Origin: Kuschelorhynchus macadamiae
Lineage: Eukaryota; Arthropoda; Insecta; Coleoptera; Curculionidae
Direction: 5' to 3'
Length of the DNA stretch: 64,000 bases
NCBI GenBank assembly: GCA_030620095.1
Contig: JAUTXW010002366.1
Coordinates: 303,001 to 367,000, forward strand
In this document: positions 53,835 to 64,000 of the stretch, piece by piece
Numbering within the stretch: position 1 is the stretch's first letter
How the letters are laid out: the number at the start of each line of letters is the position of its first letter
Made by a program: the position numbers and the translations under genes
The notes under the pieces: model-generated
What the model saw: the letters and a program-made list of their open reading frames with translations, nothing else
Told to the model about the DNA's origin: nothing
Databases searched by the model: none

Positions 53835-54556
53835 TGAACCTGTATCTAAACGAGAGCAAACTACCGTTTATTATTTTCCCGGAAAACAACTTAAAACTTT
53901 TAATCGATACGGGAAGTACAAAATCTTTTATACGACATGAAATCGCTCAAAAATATTATAAAAATTCAATAAAAAAGGATCCATTTAAAATTTTTACAGC
54001 ACACGGTATATCTATAGAAAACTTTAGCGCTGTTATACCTTGTTCAAAAATATTCGGGAAAACCAAAAAGTGTTTAAAACTCTATCTGTTTAATTTTCAT
54101 AGCCAATTCGATTGTCTATTAGGAATAGATAATTTAAAATTATTAAATGCTAATATTATTCTCGATAAAAATATACTAGTTACACCTGAAAGTCAGGCAA
54201 ATATATTGTACCACGAAAGTAGGAACGTTTTCTCTAATAACATCATATTACAACCTCGCTGTGCGCAAGTAGTTAAGATAAGAGTAAATAACATTGAAAA
54301 CGGAGACGTTATTATACCATATACGAAAACATGTGGAGTGGAAATACCGGAATGTGTGACGCGTGTAAATAAATACGAGGCAATATGTACTATTTTAAAT
54401 CCCTCCAAAAATTCAAAAAAACTCGAAGTTTTAGAACCAATCGATGTTATTGATTTTAATCAATTTGAATGTAGGGACCAGATTAGTTCTAATTTAATCA
54501 ATATTACACGGAAAAATTTAGGTTCGATATTTCAAAAGTTAGGACTGAACACATGA
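53834..54556 (+). CDS. Gypsy-2 protease region
   Basis: 240 codons with retropepsin LLIDTGSTKSFI near residue 27 and FDCLLGIDNL near residue 95. It overlaps the next frame by four bases at ATGA, so pol reading would need a frame change here. Intact as a reading frame, but its element lacks a complete pol. Confidence 0.75.
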   Translation: MNLYLNESKLPFIIFPENNLKLLIDTGSTKSFIRHEIAQKYYKNSIKKDPFKIFTAHGISIENFSAVIPCSKIFGKTKKCLKLYLFNFHSQFDCLLGIDNLKLLNANIILDKNILVTPESQANILYHESRNVFSNNIILQPRCAQVVKIRVNNIENGDVIIPYTKTCGVEIPECVTRVNKYEAICTILNPSKNSKKLEVLEPIDVIDFNQFECRDQISSNLINITRKNLGSIFQKLGLNT

Positions 54557-55863
54557 ATCCTGAAGAGCGTTCAGCTATCTTAAACCTAGTTAAGGAATAT
54601 TCTGACATCTTTCATATCGAAGGAAATCAATTGACCTTTACTAACGAAGTCAAACATTCTATTAAGACTAAAGACGAAATACCGGTGTACACGAAATCGT
54701 ACAGGTACCCTGAAATACACAAAAAAGAAGTGCATAAACAGATTCAGGATATGTTACACCAAAATATCATAAGACCTTCTAATTCACCCTCGTCTTCACT
54801 AATCTGGGTAGTTCCCAAAAAGATGGATGCATCAGGAAATCGGAAACGGCGAATTGTGGTAGATTATCGTAAATTGAACGATAAAACGATAGGAGATCGA
54901 TATCCACTACTAAATATTGCCGATTTACTCGATAAATTGGGCAGATGCCAATATTTTTCAACCTTGGACCTAGCGTCGGGATTCCATCAAATAGAAATGG
55001 CCGAAGAAGACACACAAAAGACAGCGTTCAATACTGAGCAGGGCCATTATGAATATCTGCATGTGCCTTTTGGCTTAAGAAATGCACCAGCAACTTTCCA
55101 AAGGGTAATGGACAATATCTTGAGAGGTGTTCAAAATGAAAGATGTTTAGTATATCTCGATATTATAATATTCTCTACAAGCTTACAAGAACACATACTA
55201 AGGCTTAGAGAGGTATTTGAACACCTAAGAACTGCAAACTTTAAGATACAGCTAGACAAGTCAGAATTTCTTAGGAAGGAAGTGGCATATTTGGGACACA
55301 TCGTAACACCGGAAGGAATAAAACCAAACCCCGATAAAATACGCACTATACAAAAATACCAAATTCCCAAAAATCCTAAAGAATTAAAAGGTTCTCTCGG
55401 TCTATTAGGCTACTACAGAAAATTCGTTAAGGACTTCGCAAAACTCACTAAACCATTAACAAAACGGTTAAAGAAGGACGCTATTATCAATGTAAAAGAT
55501 CCCGATTATATCAGCTGTTTTGAATTATGTAAACAACTATTATACCAAAAAATTAACGAGGAAATACAAAACAAAAAAATTAGCTCGATAAACAAAGTTA
55601 ACGAAAATCGCGAGAAACTTCCAGAAATCCCTGAAAAAGTATTTGTTAAAAATACCCAAAAACAAAGCAAAACAAAGAACAAATACAAACCCGAAAATAT
55701 TGTTTCAGTAGATCCAAATACTAAAACTGCCAATTTTGCACCTACTCACGGCAATAAAACATTAAAAATTCACGCTTCAAATATTAAAAGACCAAAAAAG
55801 AAGTCTTCCCAAATTAGTTCACGTTCCTCGCCCTCGGACAAGGGACAGAAATCCGAAACGTAA
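54553..55863 (+). pseudogene. pol: Gypsy-2 RT fused to integrase C-terminus by deletion
   Basis: A single 436-codon frame. RT blocks: RYPEIHKKEVHKQI, NSPSSSLIWVVPKK, RRIVVDYRKLNDKT, YFSTLDLASGFHQIEM, FGLRNAPATFQRVMD. The catalytic YLDD box reads VYLDIIIFS: one Asp codon is lost from a tandem GAT pair. After ISCFELCKQLL the frame runs straight into an integrase-type tail (PEKVFVKNTQKQSKTKNKY, HASNIKRPKK). RNase H and the integrase core are gone; the fusion stayed open. Inactive. Confidence 0.88.
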
Positions 55864-57470
55864 CCGAAAACCTAGGCGTACTTCCCATAGAATTGGGCCC
55901 TGCACGTCTTCAGAGACGCGAACACACTTTTGTACGTTATTATAATCTCCAACCATTATACGAGGAGTATGATAAGTTAAATATGCAGTATGATAATCTT
56001 AGATTTAGTTATATTAATGTTAAGTAAAGAATTAGAAAACTACGATAAGATAATTAAGTATAGTAAAATATTAATTTTAGAAAAACTAAATAACATTAGA
56101 ATTCACGGAAAAAATAAGATCTCGAAAAGAGGTTTAATCGATGGATTTGGTTCTATAATTAAGAGCATTACAGGGAATCTAGACGCTTCTGACGGTGAAA
56201 AAACATACAAAATTTAAAATCATCTCGAGAAAAACGAAAATAACTTACAAAGTCAATTAAAATATCAATACTCTGTAAACAAACAAATAATTGATAATTT
56301 TAATTCGACAGTACAAAATATCCAACATAACGAAATACTTCTTAAATCACGAATAATGCAACTTCACCAAATTGTTAAGGAGAATTCTAAAAATAATAAT
56401 GTTTTACTTGCAAAGGACAATATTTAACACACTCGAAGATATCGAAAATTCAATAACATTTTGTAAATTAAACACTTTACATCCTAGTATAATAAACTCT
56501 CAAGAACTTTTCCATGAAATTGCAGAAAGAATCGCATTTCACTACAAAAATTCTTTACCTTATGACCTAAGATACGAAAACATCTTAAATTTCGAATCCC
56601 TTCTAAAAATCAATTGCAAAATAGACTTTAATCAAATTACTTATTTCTTGTCCATTCCTATTGATTTTGATAATGAATTTAACTTATTCTACATACTGCC
56701 TATTCCTTCAAAACATGACTCAGAATTTTTCACAATACCAAATACTAATTATATACTCCAAAACAAAAACGACGGTTCAATAAAGCCTCTATTCGACAAG
56801 TGCACTAAAGGTAAATGGCATCATTGTCCGAAAAACAACCTGGCTAATTACAGAGCACTTTGCGAAGAAAATATTCTGGTCAATCAAAATTCAAGTAATT
56901 GCGTTTTTGCCAAACTCAAAATACCCGAAAATCACATTGAACAAATTTTTGAAATAAGCCAGTATCTTGCAGTCTTTCCAATAGAGGAAAAAATCGAAGT
57001 CGAATGCGAAAAGTCAATAGACACATATTCGCTTAAAGGGATTTTCCTTATCAAAAAAGACGTTTGCAAAATATCGTTTAGGGGCAAAGAAATTTCATTT
57101 CAAGAAGCAAGTCACGGAAAACCTTTAATTATCGACTTTAACCCGCAATTAGGGAAACAAAAACATGGTAGCCCAAAATTTGAAATAGACCTTCAAAATT
57201 AGATTTTAAGGGTATACCTGCAAATACCATTATACCAATTGCGGATGAAGAACCAGTTCAACTTCACATTCCTAGCATCTGGACAATCATCCTGTATATT
57301 TCGATAATAGCCACTATTATATACTTGGTACTAAAATGGAAGAAAAGAAGAAACCCAGCCGTGGTGCAAGTCAGAAGAAGAAGCAAAGAAAATCAGCCTC
57401 CCAGGGGATGCTTCCTTCTAAGGGTGGAGGAGTTATGGGACACCTTATTCGTGTTATTATAATAACCTTC
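55864..57470 (+). pseudogene. env: Gypsy-2 envelope (insect F-protein type), frame-broken
   Basis: Pieces in different frames: the first part with LPIELGPARLQRREHTFVRY (55870 on), 55990-56217 with a basic cleavage-type site and a Gly/Ile-rich fusion-peptide-like stretch, 56372-57202 with the Cys-bearing ectodomain, and a final frame from about 57203 with a predicted membrane span (SIWTIILYISIIATIIYLVL) and a basic tail. This layout is that of errantiviral Env related to baculovirus F proteins, which mediates membrane fusion. At least three frame breaks plus stops; non-functional as it stands. Confidence 0.75.
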
Positions 57471-57656
57471 ATCGTTCTCACGTACGCAAGCCAACCTTGA
57501 ACCAGGGAACAAGCAACATCAGCGTTTTCCGTCGCCGAGGTTCCTTTTGCGTGTGAACCAAGTAGTTAGTTTAGAATCAGATCTTGAACTGTTACGATTA
57601 ATTTTTGAAATAAAAATTGTTTTTAAAAACGGGTTTTACAGAGTTTAACATTTAAG

Positions 57657-57657
<1 letters not shown>
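57431..57657 (+). repeat. Gypsy-2 3' LTR (approximate)
   Basis: A purine tract (AAGGGTGGAGG at 57420-57430) precedes AGTTATGGGACACC; errantivirus LTRs often begin AGT. An AATAAAAATTG signal lies at 57608-57618, and the sequence ends at the (AT)n. No second LTR is available to confirm the limits. Confidence 0.5.

Positions 57658-57707
<50 letters not shown>
57657..57707. repeat. (AT)n between Gypsy-2 and the mariner element
   Basis: About 25 AT units. The left end of the next transposon begins right after TA at 57706-57707. Confidence 0.9.
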
Positions 57708-57710
<3 letters not shown>

Positions 57711-60014
57711 GGTGTTTGGTACATCGATAGAAAGTTTTAAAGGGGTGAAAGAGGAGGTCATTTGGACCAAATATGTCTATATACAAAGTCGTACCGATTT
57801 CGAGATATAGGCCTTTTTTGATATTTTTATTTATTAAGGTAATTTCGGCAAATAAAAAATATTTTTGACCCTGTCAATGATTTTATTTGTTGCAACAAAT
57901 TTTTTTCATACGGTTTAATATGTATTTATTAAAAAAAAAATATGAACACGTTTTTTGAAGTCCCCAAAAAAACAGCACAGTCCAATGAAAATGATTTTAT
58001 GCAATGCACTGGAATTAAGTATCATCTTTGAATGCCATTTTCTCGCAAACTGCTCAATAAAAAAAATTTCAAATATGCCTATAAATTACGCAATTTTATA
58101 CCCTCTTCGGAGATACTATCAGGTTATGATCAATAATTATAATTATCACTACAAATTTAACGTTTACACTTAATTTAAATAGAATAATTTACAGATTTAC
58201 TATCCGATTTTATAATTATGTATTTTCTTAAATATTGAAGACACAACTTGGAAAGTTTAATTATTTTTGATTTTGCAATTATGTAATGAAGTACTAGAAT
58301 GATAAAATAATGTACTTAGAGAAATCATTTAATTTTCATCATTAAAAATGGTTGACCATAAACGTATCGTTTTTATTTTAATACCTTGGAATTAAAGGAA
58401 TTTGAACATTAAAAAATATCATGTCAACAAAATATCCGTCGCTTGGCCTAAATAATAATTCAATAAATACCTAAATCCACTATCGCTACTAATGTGCAAG
58501 TTTTTATTAATACCTATCGACGAATTAGTGAAACCGGTAACATTCATCACATAGTAGAACGTGGGCATGTTGAAAGATATCATCCTGAAGTGGAAGAACA
58601 AATACTTCAAGCTTTTGAAGCAGATCCTACAACCAGCATCAGAAAAGTAGCTGATGAATTGAATTTGTCTCTATGGAAAGTGTGGTCTGTTCTCAAGACT
58701 GAAGGAAAACATCCGTTCCACTATACCCCCGTTCAGGGCCTTGAAGAAGGCGATCCTGTACGACGAATGGCTTTTAGTCGATTTTTATTGAACGCTGATA
58801 TGGAGGATGGGCTTTTCTTGAAAAGTATTCTGTGGTCAGACGAATCAAAATTTACTCGTGAAGGTATTACAAACTTTCATAACCTTCACTACTGGACTGA
58901 TGCGGACGAGAACCCGCATATGAAAAAACAAGTTTCTTTCCAACACAAATTTAGTGTAAATGTATGGGCAGCTGTCATTGGTCGAACTTTTATTGGTCCT
59001 TATTATCTTAATGGATAATCTAAATGGAGACAACTATTTGGAATTTTTACGCATCGAGTTGCCCAATATCTTGGATGATGTGCCTCTGAATGTACGGGAC
59101 AGGATAATATTTCAAAACGACGGATGTCCAGCTCATTTTCGATTAACTGTAAGGCAGTTTCTCGATCAAACGTTTCCTAATCGGTGGATAGGAAGAAATG
59201 GACCAATTCTGTGGCCTGCAAGGTCCCCAGACTTAACACCTCTGGACTTTCATGTGTGGGGACGCATGAAAGAACTTGTTTACGAGGTCGAAATAATCAA
59301 CCGCGAGCAGCTTATTTAACGAATAAATGAATCAGCTGAAAGATTAAGGGTAGAGTTGCGATACGCTGTCACTACCACCGAAATAAGAAAGAGAGCTCGA
59401 AAGTGTATTCGGAATCAGGGTTGGCATTTTGAAAATGAATAATAATAACAACATATTCGAAGTTTCTCTTTATGATTTAATTTTAGATGTGAAATTAGAT
59501 AGTAAATCTGACAATTGTTTTACCTAAATAATTGTAATTGTTTCCATTTTTTTCAACAAATTATTCCAAATAGTGATAATCGATCATAACCTGATATATC
59601 CCTGAGAAGGGTATAACATAAGGTAGTTTTTAAGCATATTTGAGATTTTTTTTATTGGGTGATTTCCGATAAAATGGCGTTTTAAGTTGAGCCTTAGTTC
59701 CACTGTATAGCATAAAATCATTTTCATTGGCGTGCGGTGTTTTTTTGTGGTTTTCAAAGAAGTTGTTGTTATTTTTTTTAGCTGATATACATATTAAATA
59801 TTATAAAAAAAAATAGTTGCAAAAAATAAAATCAGTGACAGGGACAAAAATATTTTTTATTTGCCGAAATTACCTTAATAAATGGAAATACTAGAAAAGG
59901 CCTATATCTCGAAATCGGTACGACTTTGTATATAGACATATTTGGTCCAAATGACTCCAAATGACCTCCTCTTTCACCCATTTAAAAATTTCTATCGATG
60001 TACCAAACACCCGG
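57708..60014 (+). mobile_element. DD41D mariner-type element with about 430-base TIRs
   Basis: The left arm from CAGGGTGTTTGGTACATCGA (57708 to about 58132) and the right arm (about 59582-60014, inverted) can be aligned along their full length, from the tip to GGTTATGATC. A TA lies at each outer edge. A single transposase gene lies between the arms. The right tip reads CACCCGG where the left predicts CACCCTG. Confidence 0.9.
58494..59442 (+). pseudogene. mariner/Tc1-type transposase, DD41D
   Basis: Helix-turn-helix region HPEVEEQILQAFEADPTTSIRKVADELNLS, linker, then catalytic blocks: WSDESKF (first Asp), FQNDGCPAHF (second), WPARSPDLTPLDF (third, 41 residues after the second). A one-base shift near 59015 separates 58494-59018 from 58960-59319; a TAA at 59317 interrupts the C-terminus, which continues in frame to 59442. 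N-terminal residues before 58494 are degraded. Confidence 0.88.
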
Positions 60015-60022
60015 TATATATA

Positions 60023-60766
60023 CAGTAGAACTTCGCTAGTTCGGACATGCGCCATATCGGACACTCCAGTAGTTCGGCGCCTCTTATCAACCGGACAATT
60101 TGATATTTTTACCTCTTTATTCCGGACACCAATTAAGTGCAAATGCAAATAAATTCCGCATTTTTCTGAATAAAACTAGTTAAAACCAGTCGCGTTTGGC
60201 GACAACTCAACGACTCTGCGCGGTCGATTAGATTCAGTCTTTCTTTGTAATTGTACGGGGGTGTCGTAAATTGCTAAAAAAATGGCGCCAAACAAACGGC
60301 CTCATAAAACGTTGACTCTTGCTGAAAAATGCAAGATACTGGATGTCATTGACAAGGGGGGAAGCATACGTAACATTTCTGATACATATGGTGTTCCAAA
60401 ATCCACTATCTCGGATATTAAAAAGAATAAACTTAAAATAAGGAGTTTTCTGGCCAAATCATACCAAGGACCAGGTACGTAGACATGAAACTAACAACAT
60501 AATGCCATTGTGTTGTAACTGATGTTGGTTTTATCTTTAATGTTTACAATGTGGCTGATACTCACTTATCCTTTTTCAGGAAAGAGAAAGGTTATGAAGA
60601 AAGCTGAAAATCCTGAAGTTGAGATTGCCTTATATAATTGGTTTTTACAACAACGCAATGCTCATGTGCCAGTTTCCTCAGGAATACTACAAGCTAAGGC
60701 AAAAAATCACTGGGAAAAAAGATTTTTTGGCGAGTGCTGGTTGGCTTGACAAATTTAAGAACAGAT
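60023..60766 (+). mobile_element. pogo/Tigger-type element, 5' part only
   Basis: Begins CAGTAGAACTTCGCTAGTTC after TA (60021-60022), a Tigger-like tip, with internal repeats of AGTTCGG / ATCGGACA / TTCCGGACA at 60037-60127. The gene below is cut at 60766 where an LTR-like sequence begins. Eight bases of TATATATA separate it from the mariner element. Confidence 0.75.
60282..60766 (+). pseudogene. pogo/Jerky-like transposase N-terminus (CENP-B HTH)
   Basis: Exon 1 is 60282-60474: RPHKTLTLAEKCKILDVIDKGGSIRNISDTYGVPKSTISDIKKN, a psq/CENP-B-N helix-turn-helix. The intron is 60475-60579 (GTACGT...TTTTCAG). Exon 2 from 60580 encodes the second HTH (ENPEVEIALYNWFLQQRNAHVPVSSGILQAKAK), with a frame change near 60715 before GWLDKFKNRL. 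The catalytic domain is missing beyond 60766. Confidence 0.85.
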
Positions 60767-61086
60767 TGTAGTATCACCCCGTATAATATGTCATTGCAAT
60801 ATATTGATTTTGTTTAATATGTACAAGCGGAATGAGAACGCTGACTAAGCATCATGGCTAAAAGTGTATGCACTAGTTCTAGTCCGTAAGACAGAAACTA
60901 ACGACAGATATACGAAAGTGGTAGTTAGTCCAAGGGGCGGACCTTGTCGGTCCTGCCCTTGGCTGTATTGTAATGTATACTGGTAACTGTGTAAATAGAA
61001 GTGTTTAATAATCAACGAGTTTCCTTATACATCAACCTAGAACTAAGAGTATAAGATTGATCGACCCTAATGCCTCACACTCTACA
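60767..61086 (+). repeat. putative LTR (320 bases) with adjoining primer-binding site
   Basis: Starts TGTAGTATCACC exactly where the pogo gene stops, ends CACTCTACA, and is followed at once by TGGCGACCCTGCAC (61087-61100), a form common for tRNA primer-binding sites. A 14-base near-perfect stem with TTGTC loop lies at 60930-60962. No second LTR or pol in the window. Confidence 0.55.
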
Positions 61087-61380
61087 TGGCGACCCTGCAC
61101 TAAAAGATCCTGTATTAAAAGTTCCTGCCCTAGAAGCTCAGAAGATCCTGCCTAAAAGATCGTGCATTAAAAGACTGAATGGCACTGTATGGAATTAACA
61201 AAATAACACGACAAGAATATTATGGCATAACAGTAGAGACCAGTGGAAATTGGAAATAATATATGATGGACAATAAGCTGATAATAAACCAGGCCAGAAT
61301 ATGTAAATTTCAAAACTACAGCGAATTGGATGATGTTAATGACCAGATGGACCAGAAAGATTTTTTTTTTAGGGTTTTAT
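61087..61380 (+). other. leader-like region of the LTR element
   Basis: Degenerate repeats of ACTAAAAGATCCTG/TTAAAAGTTCCTG lie at 61099-61175, then ATG at 61181 opening 27 codons (ALYGINKITRQEYYG), then decay. Could be a gag start; not recognised. Confidence 0.3.
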
Positions 61381-64000
61381 TTTAGGGTCAAGAGAGACAA
61401 AAAATTAGGTATGGAAATTGGGTATAAATGAAATTTTGATATAAAGGACTTAAATCTGAAGTATAATAAATATGTAAACATACCAAATTCCAGGAACCAA
61501 AATTCTTAAAAGGAGTGTAGGCTTAAGGTACTAGAATTATAATCAGGCAATAGGTTAAAATAATTAAAATAAGGGTGTTTTTTTTTATCGACATTTTCTA
61601 TTATCATTAGGTATAAAATTGTAGATAAGTATATATTATTGCGTAAACAGATATTGACGGATATTGGTCAGAATATTGACGGATATTTTATATCAGGTAC
61701 CAAATTATTAGAAATATTAAAAATTACTTAACAAATTTAATCTTTGACTTAAAAACTAATGCAATATAATAATAATTTAATTTTATCTTTTATCTCTCTA
61801 ATAATAAGGATTCAAGTTAAAATAATATTACTATAATATGATAAATAAAAAAATGGACTAACTCGTAGTGGACATCAGATGTTGATTAACGTAGATATTG
61901 ATTCTAAAGTGCAATAGATATTTATATTAAAGTTCAGCAGCGTTATGCGAAGACGGTTGTGCTGAGGTTTTTGCTGTTTATGGAAGTTTTCTTTTGTCTA
62001 AGATAATGTTATTTTACGTATCAATTATAATAATTGATTTTTTTTAATCAAGTATATTGAAAAATAAATCATTAATATTTTTGCAATCTCTCCGCAATTA
62101 AAACAATTTATTAAAAATCAGTTTCAAAAATTTTTGAAATGTTTTCCTTAATTGAGGCAAATGTTTACATAAATTTTAAAGTAGGTTTTAAGATTCTATT
62201 GCGAATTGATTCCAATACAATCATTTAACGTGATTTCTTTCCACCCATATGGACGTAAAATTTGAAAAATAATAATTTATTTTTCTGCAGTATCTTAGTA
62301 AATAAATAAGACTTAAGGCAATTATTTCGAAGTTCTACCCTAAAGGGGTTAAAATTGATTTTTTCGATAAAGAACTATATTTGCGAAAATTAGACCATTA
62401 AAATCAAGTTGACAAATTTGTGAGTACAAAGTTTAGGAGAATATTGCTTTTATTAACATAACATTTACATTTTATAAATATTTGGTTACATTTAAGTTTG
62501 TAATTATATTTTAATGTATATCTAAAAATTAAACTAATGCTCGAACGGCACAAAAACCTTCCACGAATTAAATTAAACACTGTGAATTATATAACAGAGT
62601 TGGTAAAATACACTTAGTGCCAAATTTTACCAAAAACGTAAAATAAAATAATTTAGTGAACTAGCGTTTGTTTGACTTATAATGCATGGTTTTGTGTTTG
62701 ATGAGTGGTTGATAGAAATATGAGGCATAGATTTGTACAGTTTCCTTGAGTCTTGCTTAAAATTTTTAATACGAGTATCTAACCAAAATTATATAAATTA
62801 CACAGTAAATTTTTGAAACAATGACGCACCTAGAATTACATTTTAGCTGTTATTCTATAACTATACCGCGAAATAGCTGCTAGAGTGTGTTATAACAAAA
62901 ATGGCAATTATCTTAACAACGTCCAGTCCAGTCATAAATTGTCTTATAACTTCGATAATAAAATTTGTTTTATAAATCAAATAACAACCTGGTTCTATTT
63001 TAGTATTTTTGCAGCTAATAAGTAGAGTGGTGATTTTTTTTTATTTTGTTGAGACTAAAATAATTACTGGTTTACTAATGTCTCTTTGAGGTTGCCTTTC
63101 TAAAATATCAGATGAAATATGTTTTTAATACTAACATTGCATAATTAAATAAAAATCAAAGTATAAACTTTAATGAAATTTCAGGATAGGTAAATAATTT
63201 AAATAATTTTCTTCCATGTGTTGCAATAGTGAGTTTATTGACTTTATGTTATTATAAACAAGCGATGGCGCGATCTAGTAAATTACGCTGACAATGAAAT
63301 TCGTCGCATAGTACGACCAAATTGGAACATCGTAATTGCAACAAAATTAATAAGATATGCTTATTCATTGTTATTTGCGAATATTGATTTATAAAAATAC
63401 ACAAATATTAAATGTAGGTAACCCTAAGATTCTAATAGGCACTTAGAGTTCGATGCATATTATGTAATATGCAGAATCAGATTTGGTCATTTTAAGATTA
63501 TGATTATTTTGAGCTTCGAACAATAATGCAACAATATCCTTGGTAACGATATCTAGTATAAATTACCGATATTTATAATTATATATAGGGTATTATTTTT
63601 TTAAGAGGTTTATAGTAATAGTAAATTTTACAGGTACAACAAAGTTATATATATCATATTTTTAGTTGAATCTTATCATAGTCTCTGATAAACTTAATTT
63701 TATGCGTTAAACCAAAAAGAAAAAAAATTATTATCTCTCTCATAACGAAAACTTATTTTACCAAAATTCGCGAAACTTTAGACAGTAGCAGCGCAGCATA
63801 TATGTCACTTCTACCCTGGTAAGGTTAGAAAAAAAGGCCAATAAAACATAAAACTCCGATCATTAATGATGATATTTCCTAGAACAAATATTGCCATAGC
63901 TATAATCGATGGCTGATGATCACAAGGGTTTTATTGTTAGGGATGGTTATGCATATGAGAAAGTTTGGAGAAGGTATGAGTACATAAAAATGGAATGTGC
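61381..64000. other. AT-rich, nothing recognised
   Basis: No ORF above background, no TIR, no tandem array and no domain that I can see in 2.6 kb. It may be ordinary intergenic or intronic insect DNA or very old repeats. Confidence 0.5.

Larger units (their letters stand above)
52951..57657 (+). mobile_element. errantivirus-like Gypsy-2 with env, 5' truncated and internally deleted
   Basis: Order: gag, protease, RT, (deleted RNase H and integrase core), integrase end, env, 3' LTR. The 5' LTR and gag start are missing. Both ends lie in (AT)n, matching the TATA-type target preference known for errantiviruses. An endogenous, defective insect retrovirus relative. Confidence 0.85.

Overview
The window looks like AT-rich insect nuclear DNA, possibly from a beetle or another insect with a large repeat-filled genome; the order is my inference from the mix of elements. 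It is built almost entirely from mobile and virus-like elements at different stages of decay. I found no convincing single-copy host gene, no rRNA or tRNA gene and no CRISPR array. Genes are eukaryotic in style: GT-AG introns, TATA/initiator core promoters and AATAAA-like signals.

Left part (1-16.8 kb): a broken protein-primed family B DNA polymerase (pPolB, Polinton/adintovirus-like lineage) fills 1-3117. Around and after it are small unrecognised ORFs (3405-4080, 5207-5578 minus, 11037-11483 minus), a three-copy dispersed 3' repeat, and striking regulatory DNA. An identical 20-base string carrying a nuclear-receptor half-site fused to a CRE palindrome occurs three times, with many more TCAAGGTCA and TGACGTCA sites and a seven-box GGGCGGGGCTTAA array at 16.15-16.35 kb. 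I read this as debris of a virus-like element family that I cannot name. Two DNA transposons have landed in it: a complete, apparently intact PIF/Harbinger element (5844-8503, TTA target duplications) whose two genes are interlocked on opposite strands, and a 2.5-kb element (12444-14981) with subterminal repeats and an unusual DDE-like transposase.

Middle (16.4-30 kb): a second pPolB copy is split by a nest of retrotransposons. A Gypsy element sits in pPolB (ATTAG duplication), a CR1/Jockey-type LINE sits in the Gypsy integrase gene (AAGCATTG duplication), and a full-length antisense LINE ORF2 sits in the endonuclease of the first LINE. Across the two junctions where I could test it, the outer reading frame resumes when the insert is removed.

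Right-middle (30-48 kb): a decayed hAT, a mariner fragment, a GC-rich block of unknown nature, and a 6-kb Mutator-like element (37167-43129) with 40-bp TIRs, 9-bp near-identical target duplications and a SWIM zinc finger. These are followed by unrecognised ORFs (45213-45671, 46233-46654), an RTE LINE tail and a third pPolB copy on the minus strand (48275-47520).

Right end (48.3-64 kb): a Penelope-like element with a GIY-YIG domain is interrupted by a piggyBac element at TTAA. Next come (AT)n arrays, an env-carrying errantivirus-like Gypsy with an RT-to-integrase internal deletion, a DD41D mariner-type element with about 430-bp TIRs, a truncated pogo/Tigger gene cut by an LTR, and about 2.6 kb of AT-rich DNA in which I see nothing.
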